Source: Pseudomonadota bacterium
Lineage (GTDB): Bacteria; Pseudomonadota; Alphaproteobacteria; Acetobacterales; Acetobacteraceae
Assembly (NCBI GenBank): GCA_019351895.1
Contig: JABBOH010000013.1
Span: forward strand, 1 to 64,000
DNA: 64,000 bases
Reading direction: 5' to 3'
The translations under genes were made by a program, and so were the position numbers. How positions within the stretch are numbered: the stretch's first letter is position 1; each line of letters begins with the position of its first letter. The notes under the pieces were generated by a model, which was given only the letters and a program-made list of their open reading frames with translations, was not told where the DNA came from and searched no databases. Shown piece by piece: positions 46,001 through 53,611 of the stretch.

Positions 46001-46118
46001 CGAGCGCGTCGTAGCTGTCCGAGATGATCCCGATCTTCACGCCGCTGCCGGTGACGCCGTACAACGCGGTCGCCACCTCCGCGCCCAAGGCCAGGGCGGA
46101 ATTCGCCAGTCCCGACAC
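43020..46118 (-). CDS. Subtilase-like protein with beta-repeat region and C-terminal Hint domain
   Basis: A 1032-residue multidomain protein. Residues 20-430 are an S8-type fold: Asp34 in GIISDSYD, Glu67 in DEGQAM where subtilisins have the catalytic His (HGT), oxyanion Asn150 in SAAGN, and Ser381 in AGTSAAAP. Residues 440-820 are Gly/Ala-rich beta-solenoid-like repeats (GNYAQNAGQITVGGSG and others). From Cys836 a Hint_2 domain runs to about residue 1000 (CFAAGTRILTDQGPVAVEAL, DLYLSPDHALF, GTSIAQLDADSVTYFHVEL, ESYLDTG). Start is GTG 46118 with GGAGAGA upstream. No signal peptide is seen. Hint domains of this class may self-cleave; the role here is not known. Confidence 0.88.
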   Translation of the reverse strand: MSGLANSALALGAEVATALYGVTGSGVKIGIISDSYDALGGAGANIAGGFLPAQVTVLRDSAAGSDEGQAMTELAYQIAPGASYAFAAAGDSVATCAAAVAALQAAGCTIIVDDVSYPSQESFYQTGTVLDQAITAAIAAGSSFFSAAGNSGGNYVQQGFAPLTTTIPGISAHSIVANDFAGAGPYQAISIPRGQTLWLEFQWAQPFASIGHGSAGAQDSFSIYLLDASGAVVASATASELGGNPQQGLIFTNGLASQNFRLVVVENGGAAPAAQMLTLTVLTSGATLLGTAVGQGTGSVSGHDLLPAVNTVGAVTYSSTPVFGLSPAVPAVYSATGPGVILYGTNGNLLAAPVIANAPDFLSVAGSTTTVPGFASFAGTSAAAPNAAAVAALMLQADAALTPAEVTALLAQSALPVGASVANTGAGLIQTRAAVELSVAAAGNGWSNADGGGWSVATNWTTGQTPTAAGAVMVSDNLGSVSASYSVTVGTAGDAAGSLTLSAPSGSSVTLTIARGGVLAVGGPAAGNITAGDFLVGTGGTLALAGGSLGVSGSLNVNDGTVALASGIATAGNYAQNAGQITVGGSGAQAALTLTDAVGIAQTGGALGIGAQGAVKTTAASFSASAVTIGDPSAALMASGAVVFSGTSLTEDGRLETGALSFYGGGAAIGPGGTISAASLAVGMLVLPTATSLAAVSVGGSLNDAGALTAGATSIGGTITIASTGTLTIGGAAKGAAIAFTSGGGGLLDFSSGDSSVLTGQFASVISGFNNGSSIIEFGALTYSAADSYSYAGGLLAIDGPNGPLAGLTLDPAANYGGFTLMAGAGNQLEVMAVPCFAAGTRILTDQGPVAVEALRVGDGVVTIEGNTECVIWIGSRRVDCRRHAHPVMVRPVRVRADSFGSGRPDRDLYLSPDHALFQEEVLIPVKHLIDGTSIAQLDADSVTYFHVELSRHAILLAEGVFAESYLDTGDRIGFAQGPAVALHPYWGEETAEATLVREALSCAPLVVTGAEVDRARTRLARISRAGRATRG

Positions 46119-46184
46119 ATCTCTCTCCGCACCAAGCGGAGCGGGGTATCATGCTGCCCGTTACCAACAGGTAACGACGCCGGA

Positions 46185-47582
46185 TCAGCCCGAGGCGGCG
46201 CTCGTGGCGGGCGCGCCGAGCCTCAGGCGCAGGAGGCTCAGCACCATCCCGACGACGGCGAAGCCGCAGGCGATGCCGATCGCCACCGGCATCTGGCCGT
46301 GATGCGGGAAGAGCTTGAAGACGAGGGCCGCGATGGTCGCCCCGAAGGTCTGCCCGGTCAGCCGTGCGAGGCCGAGCATGCCGTTGGCCCCGCCGCTTCG
46401 GTGGCGCGGCGCGGAACCCATGATCGCGCGGTTGTTGGGCGACTGGAACAGCCCGAAGCCCGCGCCGCAAATGGCCAGACGCCAGATGATATTGAAATCG
46501 GAGGGGTGCGCGGGCAGCAGCGCCGTCAGTCCGAGGCCGAGCGCATAGACGCCGAGGCCGACGCCGCCGAGCAGCCCCGCCGGAAACCGATCCGACAGCC
46601 GCCCCGCGATGGGCGCCACGATCATCACGAGCAACGGCCAAGGCGTCATCAATAGACCGGTCGTGACCTCGCTGCGTCCCAGGATGTCCTGCACGAAGAA
46701 GGGGATCGCGACGAAGGCCAGCATCTGGCCGCAGAAGGAAAATACCGAGGTCATGATCGACAGGCGGAACAGCGGAATGCGCAGCAGGTCGATCGGCAGC
46801 AGCGGCTCGCTCCGGGAAAGCTGGCGCCGCACCAGGACAAACCCGGCGATGGCGCCTGCCGCGACCTCCGCCACGGCGATCGGCCAGTCGTCGCTGCGGG
46901 TGAGGCCCATGATGCCCACCATGCCGACCCCGAAGCTGACCGCGCTCAGCAGCGCGCTGATCCAGTCGAAGCGCATCGAGGATCGCTGGCTGAGCGGCAG
47001 CGCCCGCCACGCGACCGCGAAGCAGACCACGCCGATCGGCACGTTGATCGCGAACAGCCATTCCCAATGCGCGACCGCCAGAATGGCCGAGGCGATCGAG
47101 GGCGCTGCCGCCGTCGATGCCGCCACGATCAGCGCGTTGAAGGCGAGGCCGCGCCCCAATCGCGCGCGGGGATAGGCGAAGCGGATGAGCGCGCCGGTGA
47201 CGCTCATCTCCCCGGCCGCGCCGCAACCCTGGATCACGCGCGCAAGCGTCAGCTGTCCGATGGTGGACGACAGCGAGCAGGCGAGCGAGGCGCAGGTGAA
47301 CACGACGACGCCGATCTGGAAGATGCGCTTGTAGCCATAGATCTCGCCGAGGGAGGAAAATGGCAGCAGCAGCACGATGACGGCGATCTGGTAGGCGTTG
47401 ATGACGGAGACACTGTCATGCGGGCTGACATGCAGATCGCCCGCGATAGTGGGCAGCGCGACGTTGGCGATGGCGCCGTCCAGCACCGCCATGATGAGGC
47501 CGAGTGCCACCGCGGCCACCGCCCAGAAACGTTGCGGCTGCGCCAGTCCGTCCTGCGGGACGGCCGCGGAGAAGCCGCTCAA
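46185..47582 (-). CDS. MFS transporter, DHA2 (EmrB/QacA-like) family
   Basis: A 465-residue drug:H+ antiporter with about 14 predicted helices. Signature ALGLIMAVLDGAIANVALPT in TM1, LGEIYGYKRIF (motif A), and RVIQGCGAAGEMSVTGAL. The start TTG at 47582 overlaps the stop of the outer-membrane factor gene (TTGA), so it belongs to the MarR-FUSC operon as its last gene. It could use the operon's HlyD adaptor and outer-membrane duct, as EmrB does with EmrA and TolC; this is inference. Confidence 0.92.
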   Translation of the reverse strand: MSGFSAAVPQDGLAQPQRFWAVAAVALGLIMAVLDGAIANVALPTIAGDLHVSPHDSVSVINAYQIAVIVLLLPFSSLGEIYGYKRIFQIGVVVFTCASLACSLSSTIGQLTLARVIQGCGAAGEMSVTGALIRFAYPRARLGRGLAFNALIVAASTAAAPSIASAILAVAHWEWLFAINVPIGVVCFAVAWRALPLSQRSSMRFDWISALLSAVSFGVGMVGIMGLTRSDDWPIAVAEVAAGAIAGFVLVRRQLSRSEPLLPIDLLRIPLFRLSIMTSVFSFCGQMLAFVAIPFFVQDILGRSEVTTGLLMTPWPLLVMIVAPIAGRLSDRFPAGLLGGVGLGVYALGLGLTALLPAHPSDFNIIWRLAICGAGFGLFQSPNNRAIMGSAPRHRSGGANGMLGLARLTGQTFGATIAALVFKLFPHHGQMPVAIGIACGFAVVGMVLSLLRLRLGAPATSAASG

Positions 47583-49084
47583 TGCGCCGTGTCCCGTGGC
47601 GCTGAGGTTTTGCCCGGGGGGTCGAGCCGGATCGTCTGCCAGCCGCCGCCCAGCGCCTTGAACAGCGCGATGTAGTCGTCGACGAGGGCGAGGTTGCTTT
47701 CGGCCAGCGCGTCGCGCGATCCGAAAACGGTGCGCTCGTCGGTCAGCACCGTCAGGAAGTCCGTGAGCCCCGCATTGTAAAGCCGTGTCGACTGGCTGAG
47801 CGCGGTGCGTGCGTCCCTGACGGACGCCACCAGAGAAGCGTTCGCCGCCTTCTCCGTCTCGACGCGCACCAACGCGTCCTCAACCTGCTGCAAAGCCGAC
47901 AACACCGTTTCCTTGTAGTTCAGCCGCGCCGCCTCGGCCTCGGCCCGCGCCGCGCGCAGCCGCGCGTTGAGCCGGCCGCCCTGATAGAGATGCTGCGCCC
48001 CCGACAGTGCCAGCGAATAGGTGAGGCTCGCGCCCTCGAACAGTTCGTTCAACACGCTCGTCTGCGGCGTGATCGAGATGGGGATCGAGAAGTGGGGCAA
48101 CTCGGCGGCGACGGCCACGCCGATCTGCGCGTTCGCGGCTGCATACTGCAGCAGTGCCTCGTGCACGTCGGGCCGGTTCGCGATGACCTCGGCCGGGATT
48201 GTGTCCGGGATTGTCCTCGGCGTCGCCATCAGCGGCTTCGCACGGTCGAGCATCCGCTCCAGGTCGCCCGGATAACGGCCGAGCAGCACCGCGATCGCAT
48301 GCGCCATGACGGCGATCTCGGCGCGCAGGCCCGGCAGCGTCGACTGGGTCTGTTCCAGCTGCGCCCGCGCCTGCACGGTTTCGAGCTCCGTGCCGATGCC
48401 CTGGCTCTCCTCCTGCGTCGCCAGGGAGACAACCTCGCGCGCCGTCCGCACATTGTCCTCGGCGATCGCGAGACGCGCCTGGGTGGCGCGCAGTGTCGCG
48501 TAGTCCGCCGCGACCTCGGACAGCAGGCTGATCAGCAGCGCCCGGCGGGACGCGATGGAGGCGCCCACGTCATAGGTCGCGGCCTCGGTCGCGCGCCGGT
48601 TCCCGCCGAAGATATCGAGTTCCCAGCTGGCATCGAAGCCCAGCTGGTAGGCATGGTAGTTGCCGAAGCCCGGCGGGTATTCGAGCGTCGTGCTGGCGCG
48701 CGCGCGGGCCGCCTCGGCGCCGAAATCGATCGTCGGCAGGGCGCCGGCGGCGGTTTCGATCCGCTGCTCCCGCGCCTCGATCAGCCGCTGGCGGGCCACC
48801 TGGAGGTTGATGTTCCCGGCGATGGCCTCGTCGATGAGATGATCGAGCGTCGGGTCATCGAAGCGGGTCCACCAGCGGGTGAGTTGCGCGTCCGTCAGCG
48901 CGATTTCGGTCGGCGTCGCGGGGCGCTCGGTGAACTGAGCGGGCAGGTCGAGCTTGGGCTTGAGGAAGTCCGGCCCCACCGTGCAGGCACCGAGCAGCGC
49001 CGCGCAGCCGGCCACCGGCACAAGATAGCGGATGTCCTTCGGAGAAAAGAACCGGAACACCTTGGATTGCGGCGCCGCACGCAT
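47579..49084 (-). CDS. Outer-membrane efflux lipoprotein (NodT family), MarR operon
   Basis: A 501-residue TolC-like factor: signal VPVAGCAALLGAC with lipobox LGAC, TVGPDFLKPKLDLP (typical NodT start), WWTRFDDPTLDHLIDEA, RPDVHEALLQYAAANAQIGVA and YIALFKALGGGWQ. Exports substrates through the outer membrane. One base after the HlyD gene stop on the same strand. A second, different outer-membrane factor serves the RND operon at 31-32 kb. Confidence 0.93.
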   Translation of the reverse strand: MRAAPQSKVFRFFSPKDIRYLVPVAGCAALLGACTVGPDFLKPKLDLPAQFTERPATPTEIALTDAQLTRWWTRFDDPTLDHLIDEAIAGNINLQVARQRLIEAREQRIETAAGALPTIDFGAEAARARASTTLEYPPGFGNYHAYQLGFDASWELDIFGGNRRATEAATYDVGASIASRRALLISLLSEVAADYATLRATQARLAIAEDNVRTAREVVSLATQEESQGIGTELETVQARAQLEQTQSTLPGLRAEIAVMAHAIAVLLGRYPGDLERMLDRAKPLMATPRTIPDTIPAEVIANRPDVHEALLQYAAANAQIGVAVAAELPHFSIPISITPQTSVLNELFEGASLTYSLALSGAQHLYQGGRLNARLRAARAEAEAARLNYKETVLSALQQVEDALVRVETEKAANASLVASVRDARTALSQSTRLYNAGLTDFLTVLTDERTVFGSRDALAESNLALVDDYIALFKALGGGWQTIRLDPPGKTSAPRDTAH

Positions 49085-49085
49085 G

Positions 49086-50006
49086 TCAGAGATTGGCCTC
49101 CAGCCAGCGCTGCAGCTGGCCGGCCAAGCCTGTCTGCACCTTCAGCTCGCGCCCGACATTCACGGAGCAGGTCATCCCGGAGGCCAGCACAACACCCGGG
49201 GGCACGTGGTCGATGATGACATCGACCGGGATGCGCTGCGCGAGGCGCACCCAGTCGAAGACCGGATTGACTTCGGGCAGGCCGCGCGCGTTGACCTGAT
49301 CGTTCTGGTTGCCGATGCCCCGGCCGATGCTGCCGACATGGCCCGCGAGACGCTCGGGGAACCCCATCAGCCGGATGCTGACCGGATCGCCGGCATGCAC
49401 ATGCGCGAGCTTCGTCTCCTCGAAATAGGCGATGACCTGGAACGAGCTGGTGTCGATCAGTGTCACAGTCGGGTGGCCGGCGGTTGCGTAGTCGCCCGCC
49501 TGCAGGCGGAGGTGGGTGACGATCCCCGTGACGGGCGCCTTCAGCGTGGTCCGCGCCAGGTCATACTGGGCGAGGTTCACAGCGGCCTCCGCGGCGCTTA
49601 CGTCGGCGCTCGCGACCTCGGAGGCGATCGCTGTGTTCTCAACGTTCTCCTTCGAGATCAGCCCGCTGAGGCCGCGCCGCCGCGCCACATCCTGCTGACG
49701 TTCCTGCAGCTGCAGCTGCGCCGCCTGCAGCTGGGCCTGGGCCTGGGCGCGCGCGATCTGAAACCTCTGCGGATCGATCTGGAACAGAAGGTCGCCCTTG
49801 TGCACGAGTTCGTTGTCATGCAGCGGCATCGTGGTGACCGTGCCGGAGACCTCGGGGGAGATGACGACGGTCTGGGCGAAGACGCGGCCATCCCGCGTCC
49901 AGGGGGCCAGCACATAGACATCCCAGATCTGGATCACGACGAAAACGGCCAAGGCGACGGCCGCCAGGGTGATCAGGAAGCGGATGAGGCGGAGAATGAT
50001 AGACAT
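49086..50006 (-). CDS. HlyD/EmrA-type adaptor (AaeA-like)
   Basis: A 306-residue adaptor with an N-terminal membrane helix (FLITLAAVALAVFVVIQIWD), the AaeA block YVLAPWTRDGRVFAQTVVIS, lipoyl halves around a coiled-coil (ARAQAQAQLQAAQLQLQERQ), and LKAPVTGIVTHLRLQAGDY. It links the FUSC pump, and possibly the MFS pump, to the outer-membrane factor. In E. coli AaeA works with AaeB to export aromatic carboxylic acids. ATG 50006. Confidence 0.92.
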   Translation of the reverse strand: MSIILRLIRFLITLAAVALAVFVVIQIWDVYVLAPWTRDGRVFAQTVVISPEVSGTVTTMPLHDNELVHKGDLLFQIDPQRFQIARAQAQAQLQAAQLQLQERQQDVARRRGLSGLISKENVENTAIASEVASADVSAAEAAVNLAQYDLARTTLKAPVTGIVTHLRLQAGDYATAGHPTVTLIDTSSFQVIAYFEETKLAHVHAGDPVSIRLMGFPERLAGHVGSIGRGIGNQNDQVNARGLPEVNPVFDWVRLAQRIPVDVIIDHVPPGVVLASGMTCSVNVGRELKVQTGLAGQLQRWLEANL

Positions 50007-50015
50007 GGCAATCCG

Positions 50016-50213
50016 TCAGGCGGCCAGGGCGATGATGGCGCCGGTTATGATCAGGTAGAGCGAGAGTTCGAACAGGGCCGGGTGCCAGACCGCCGAGAAC
50101 ACGCCGAGCCGGCCCAGCACGAAACGGACGGGCACGAAGACGAGCGCGCCAAGCAGGCAGTAGAGCACGATCGGGGCAAACAGGATGCCATCGAGTTGCG
50201 CTTCCGTGAACAC
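50016..50213 (-). CDS. DUF1656 (AaeX-like) small membrane protein
   Basis: A 65-residue protein with two membrane helices (PIVLYCLLGALVFVPVRF and LFELSLYLIITGAIIALAA) matching DUF1656, which nearly always sits between FUSC and HlyD genes as AaeX does. GTG at 50213 follows the FUSC stop TAA directly. Exact role in the pump is unknown. Confidence 0.9.
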   Translation of the reverse strand: MFTEAQLDGILFAPIVLYCLLGALVFVPVRFVLGRLGVFSAVWHPALFELSLYLIITGAIIALAA

Positions 50214-52349
50214 TTACGCGCCCGCCCCGAACGGCGCTTCGAGCGAAAGGAAACGCTCGGCCTGCGGCATCAGGGCCGCGATCGTGCGGAAGCTGCCCGC
50301 CGCCCGCAGCAGGCCGGGGCGCGGCGCCTCGTTCCGTCCATAGAGGGCGATGAGCCCTTCGCTGGCGCGCGCCGCGCTTGCAGCCGCCCGGCGTGGCCGG
50401 CGCAGATTGCCGAGGTGGCGCAGGGCGTTCTGCGCCTCGGCACGCTCCGCCTCGGGCAGGTCGAGGCCACGCAGGAAGGACTGCAGCCGCAGTGCCTCCT
50501 GCGCGACGATGAGCAGCGCGCCGCAGTCGCCGATGGTCTGCGACCGCAACGCCGGGTCCACCTGCAGCCGCATGAACAGCCGCTGCATGGCCTGATTGTG
50601 GGTGACGAGCCAACCGAGCCAGTCGCGCCGCCCGCGATGGCCGCCGCCGCTGCGGATCAGCCGCTCGGTCGCCCGGCGGATGCGTGCGGTGAGCTTGCGG
50701 GCGTCGCGCATGGGGTTCGGCGGCAGAATGACCTGGAAGACCAGGACCGTCACCCAGGCGCCGAGGATGAAGGCGACGGCGGAGTTGAAGAAGGACACGA
50801 CGTTGTAGCCCATCGAGTCCGCGATGCTGAGCTGGGTGATGAAGAAGATGACGAAGCCGAGCGACAGGAGCGCATAGCGCGGCTTGGTCGAGCCGACGAT
50901 GCCGATCGCGAGAACCGGCAACATGCTGAGGAACAGCAGGGGAAAGCCGGAAAGCCTCGGCAGGAACACGAATTCCCAGATGAAGGCCAAGACCGTCGAG
51001 AGCGTGATGCCCTTGGCGAACTGGATGCTGGCGGCGGCGGCGCTCGGCGCGCCCGACAGCAGCGCGCAGGCGGAGGCGAGCACGATGAGCAGGGTCGGGC
51101 CCGAGGGCCAAGCCGTCGCATAGGCGAAGAGCCCGCCGAGGACGACCGCGATCATGCCGCGCGCGCCGTTGCGGACGGCGGTGCCGTAATCCTTGAAGGC
51201 GGTGAGCCGCCGCCCGGTGTGGTAGGGGCGGCGCCCGGCCCGCCAGGCGGCGAAGGGCGCGATCGCCTCGTAAAGCTGGTCGAGTTCCTGGTGGATGCGG
51301 GCGAGCGTCGTCTCGTCCTCGACGGAGCGCACCGTGCCGTGCAGGCCCGTGATCTCGCGTGCCATGGCGGCGATCCGCTCGGCCATGACCATCGGCCCCC
51401 GGTCGTCCCGCGCGTCGTACTGGCTGACCTCCTCCAGCACCGCGATGACGCGGTCTGCCACGCTGCCGGGGGGCGGCGTCAGACGGTCCGCATCCTCCCC
51501 GGCCTCTGGACGCGAAGGGAGCGGCGAAGGCGTGGCCTCGCTCAGCCGGTTGAGCGAGCGCCCCGCGACCGAGACCGACAAGAGAGCCGCGTACATGGCG
51601 GCGAGGCCCCGGCGGATGCTGGCGGCATGGCGGTTCACGTCCGTCGCCTCGACGCCCGAGAACTCCACCGCCTCGTCGAGACGCTCGATCTCGCCGGCAA
51701 GGCGCGTGCGCTCGGCGATGAAGTCCGCATCGTTCATCGGCGTGCCCGCAGCGCGGCTGAGCAGCAGCTTGGCGACGCCGCGCAGGGCGGCGCGTCCCCG
51801 GCTCCGCATCCCGTCGGTGGTGACGCTCGGCTGGAAGATCATGGTGACGACGGTCGAGACGACGACGCCGAGCGTCACCACGGCGAGGCGCGAGAGCGCG
51901 AAGCCGAGGACGTGGTCGGGGCTCGACAGCGCGCCCGCGGCGATCAGCGCGACCGTGTAGCCCGAGAGCACGGCGGCGTAGGCGCGGAAGTGGCGGAACA
52001 TGCTCGACGCGAAGGTGCAGAGCCCGAGCCAGAAGCCGAAGGCCACGATGAACAGCAGCGGCTGCTGCGGAAACAGCGCCATGATCACGACCGCCGCGAC
52101 CGCGCCCGTGATCGTGCCGAAGATACGCCACACGCCTTTGGACACGATGCCGCCGCGGGACGGGTTGGCGACGATCATGACGGTCACCGCCGCCGAGGCC
52201 GGGGAGGACAGTTGCAGCCACATCGCGCCATAGAGGGCGATCGCCATGGCGAGCAGGGTGCGCGCCACATAGGCGCTGGTGGGCGACGGCGCGAACGTCG
52301 TCCAGATCTCCTGCCATGTCGGGGCGCGGCGGGTTGAGGCGGCGCTCAC
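50214..52349 (-). CDS. FUSC family (AaeB-like) aromatic acid exporter
   Basis: About 711 residues, two blocks of about six membrane helices (LLAMAIALYGAMWLQL..., and GMIAVVLGGLFAYATAWPSG...), separated by a long helical cytoplasmic region, as in AaeB. GTG 52349 directly follows the marR stop (TGAGGTG) and has GGGGAG about 12 nt upstream; the longer in-frame reading starts inside marR and is rejected. Likely exports aromatic acids, solvents or similar compounds. Confidence 0.92.
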   Translation of the reverse strand: MSAASTRRAPTWQEIWTTFAPSPTSAYVARTLLAMAIALYGAMWLQLSSPASAAVTVMIVANPSRGGIVSKGVWRIFGTITGAVAAVVIMALFPQQPLLFIVAFGFWLGLCTFASSMFRHFRAYAAVLSGYTVALIAAGALSSPDHVLGFALSRLAVVTLGVVVSTVVTMIFQPSVTTDGMRSRGRAALRGVAKLLLSRAAGTPMNDADFIAERTRLAGEIERLDEAVEFSGVEATDVNRHAASIRRGLAAMYAALLSVSVAGRSLNRLSEATPSPLPSRPEAGEDADRLTPPPGSVADRVIAVLEEVSQYDARDDRGPMVMAERIAAMAREITGLHGTVRSVEDETTLARIHQELDQLYEAIAPFAAWRAGRRPYHTGRRLTAFKDYGTAVRNGARGMIAVVLGGLFAYATAWPSGPTLLIVLASACALLSGAPSAAAASIQFAKGITLSTVLAFIWEFVFLPRLSGFPLLFLSMLPVLAIGIVGSTKPRYALLSLGFVIFFITQLSIADSMGYNVVSFFNSAVAFILGAWVTVLVFQVILPPNPMRDARKLTARIRRATERLIRSGGGHRGRRDWLGWLVTHNQAMQRLFMRLQVDPALRSQTIGDCGALLIVAQEALRLQSFLRGLDLPEAERAEAQNALRHLGNLRRPRRAAASAARASEGLIALYGRNEAPRPGLLRAAGSFRTIAALMPQAERFLSLEAPFGAGA

Positions 52350-52350
52350 C

Positions 52351-52857
52351 TCAGCTGGTCTCCCCTGGATGTGGCGGTCGCGGCGCCTCATGGGAGGCGA
52401 TGGAACGCAGCACACGATCGAGCACGCTGTAGCAGAGATCAAGCTCGGCCGGTGAAACCTCCCGAACGAAGGCGTCAGCGAGGCTGTTATGAACGGCCGC
52501 GACCCGCCCGTAGGTCTCATGCCCCGCGGGTGTCATCCAGAGCCGCTTGGACCGCCGGTCGTCCGGGTCCTCCAGCCGCTCCACGAGGCCGCCGCGTTCG
52601 AGGATGTCGATCAGCCGGACGAGAGAGGGGTTCTCGATCATCATGGCGGCGGCGAGGTCGGTCTGCCGCACGCCGTCGCCCATCCGCCCGAGATAGAGCA
52701 GCGGCCGCCACGTGGCGTCCGTCAGCCCGAAGTCGCGAACCCGGAGGTCGATCTCCCGCCGCCACGCCGTCGCCAGCCGATAGACCTGACGCCCGAATTC
52801 TGTGGCGGGGACGGGCTGTGCCGGCGCGGGCAGGGCAGATATGGGCTGGCTCGCCAA
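52351..52857 (-). CDS. MarR family regulator of the efflux operon
   Basis: A 168-residue winged-helix regulator: helix-turn-helix at RQTDLAAAMMIENPSLVRLID, wing LVERLEDPDDRRSKRLWMT with the usual DxRxx(K/R). Start TTG 52857 has GAGG about 9 nt upstream. First gene of marR-FUSC-DUF1656-HlyD-OMF-MFS. A palindrome 34 bp upstream is a likely self-regulatory operator; phenolic ligands commonly release MarR repressors, but the ligand here is unknown. Confidence 0.92.
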   Translation of the reverse strand: MASQPISALPAPAQPVPATEFGRQVYRLATAWRREIDLRVRDFGLTDATWRPLLYLGRMGDGVRQTDLAAAMMIENPSLVRLIDILERGGLVERLEDPDDRRSKRLWMTPAGHETYGRVAAVHNSLADAFVREVSPAELDLCYSVLDRVLRSIASHEAPRPPHPGETS

Positions 52858-52887
52858 AGAGCGACCTCATCGTTGATCGCAGCCATA

Positions 52888-52909
52888 TAATTAGGAGCCT
52901 AACGAATTA
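52888..52909. promoter_or_regulatory. Probable MarR operator
   Basis: A perfect core palindrome TTAGGAGCCTAA (52891-52902) sits inside a wider pair of TAATT / AATTA arms (52888-52892 and 52905-52909), in the only AT-rich stretch upstream of marR. Size and dyad symmetry fit MarR-type operators. Not verified. Confidence 0.65.
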
Positions 52910-52978
52910 CCAGAACATGACGGCCTTGCAGGGTTGCGCGGGCCGCTTCGCGGGTCCGCTGGCAGCCGACACGTCCTC

Positions 52979-53185
52979 CTAGCCGGGGAAAAGTTCCGAA
53001 TTCACCTTGAACGCTGCCCGGCAGGCGGGGGTGTTCCGTTCGCTGTCGTAGTGGTTCTCGCAGTAGATCAGCTCGTGCAGGAAGGCCTTGTGATCCTGGC
53101 GATAGGTGGCGACGCGGCTATCGCCGCAACCGGCCACCAGCCCCGTCATTGCGACAACGGCAAGCAGAGATCGAAGCCTGAGCAC
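52979..53185 (-). CDS. Small lipoprotein, EexN-like
   Basis: About 68 residues from GTG 53185, which has AGGGG about 8 nt upstream; an in-frame GTG at 53203 is less likely. Signal RLRSLLAVVAMTGLVAGC with lipobox VAGC, then a short mature part with two further cysteines (IYCENHYD, TPACRAAF) in a layout like entry-exclusion EexN-type lipoproteins. Function unknown. It is 70 bp upstream of the MarR operator. Confidence 0.65.
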   Translation of the reverse strand: MLRLRSLLAVVAMTGLVAGCGDSRVATYRQDHKAFLHELIYCENHYDSERNTPACRAAFKVNSELFPG

Positions 53186-53611
53186 GGGCGACCCCTTTCG
53201 CACCGGCGGGCCGAGAAGCCGCCGTGACCATGATATGAACGCCCGCTAATTTGCTCATTCTGAAAGATCAGGCAAGGGCTGCTGCGGGTCGCCTCGGTCT
53301 TGCATCGGGCCGGGCGGCTGGTCGAGCTGGCCGCCGGCCTCATCGGCCTTCGCCTGATGCCAGCCGGCCCGCCAGACGAGCGAGGCGCTCGCGTTCCGGT
53401 GTGGATTATCGGTGAGCGTCAGCCCGATTGTCGCGGAGAAGAACCCATCGGCGAACACGATGCCGCTTCCGAATGCATCTGATTCCATGGGCCGCATACG
53501 CCTTGAAGGGTGTGTCGGATGTGGCAGGCTGCCTCAAGTCGCGCAGGCGGGCACGCCTCACGGCCCTGCGCGTGCGGTCGTGCGACATCATCGATGATTG
53601 CGAGGGCGCCG
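53186..53611. other. Intergenic stretch with one weak small gene
   Basis: 426 bp between the small lipoprotein and the copper-locus MFS gene, both on the minus strand. Apart from the hypothetical frame listed separately, no motif, repeat or terminator is recognised. Confidence 0.4.
53255..53497 (-). CDS. Hypothetical protein, about 80 residues
   Basis: Starts ATG 53497 (AAGG upstream) or ATG 53488. Codons have the high-GC third positions of neighbouring genes, so coding is plausible. Soluble; contains VFADGFFSATIGLTLTDNP and SASLVWRAGWHQAKADEAGG, ending in a Pro/Gln-rich tail. No family recognised. Confidence 0.45.
   Translation of the reverse strand: MRPMESDAFGSGIVFADGFFSATIGLTLTDNPHRNASASLVWRAGWHQAKADEAGGQLDQPPGPMQDRGDPQQPLPDLSE

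Noticed and set aside
49032..52337. 1101-residue open frame on the plus strand opposite the FUSC-HlyD-OMF genes
   Set aside because: Arg/Asp/Gly/His-rich without any motif, entirely antisense to well-supported genes; typical shadow frame in GC-rich DNA.
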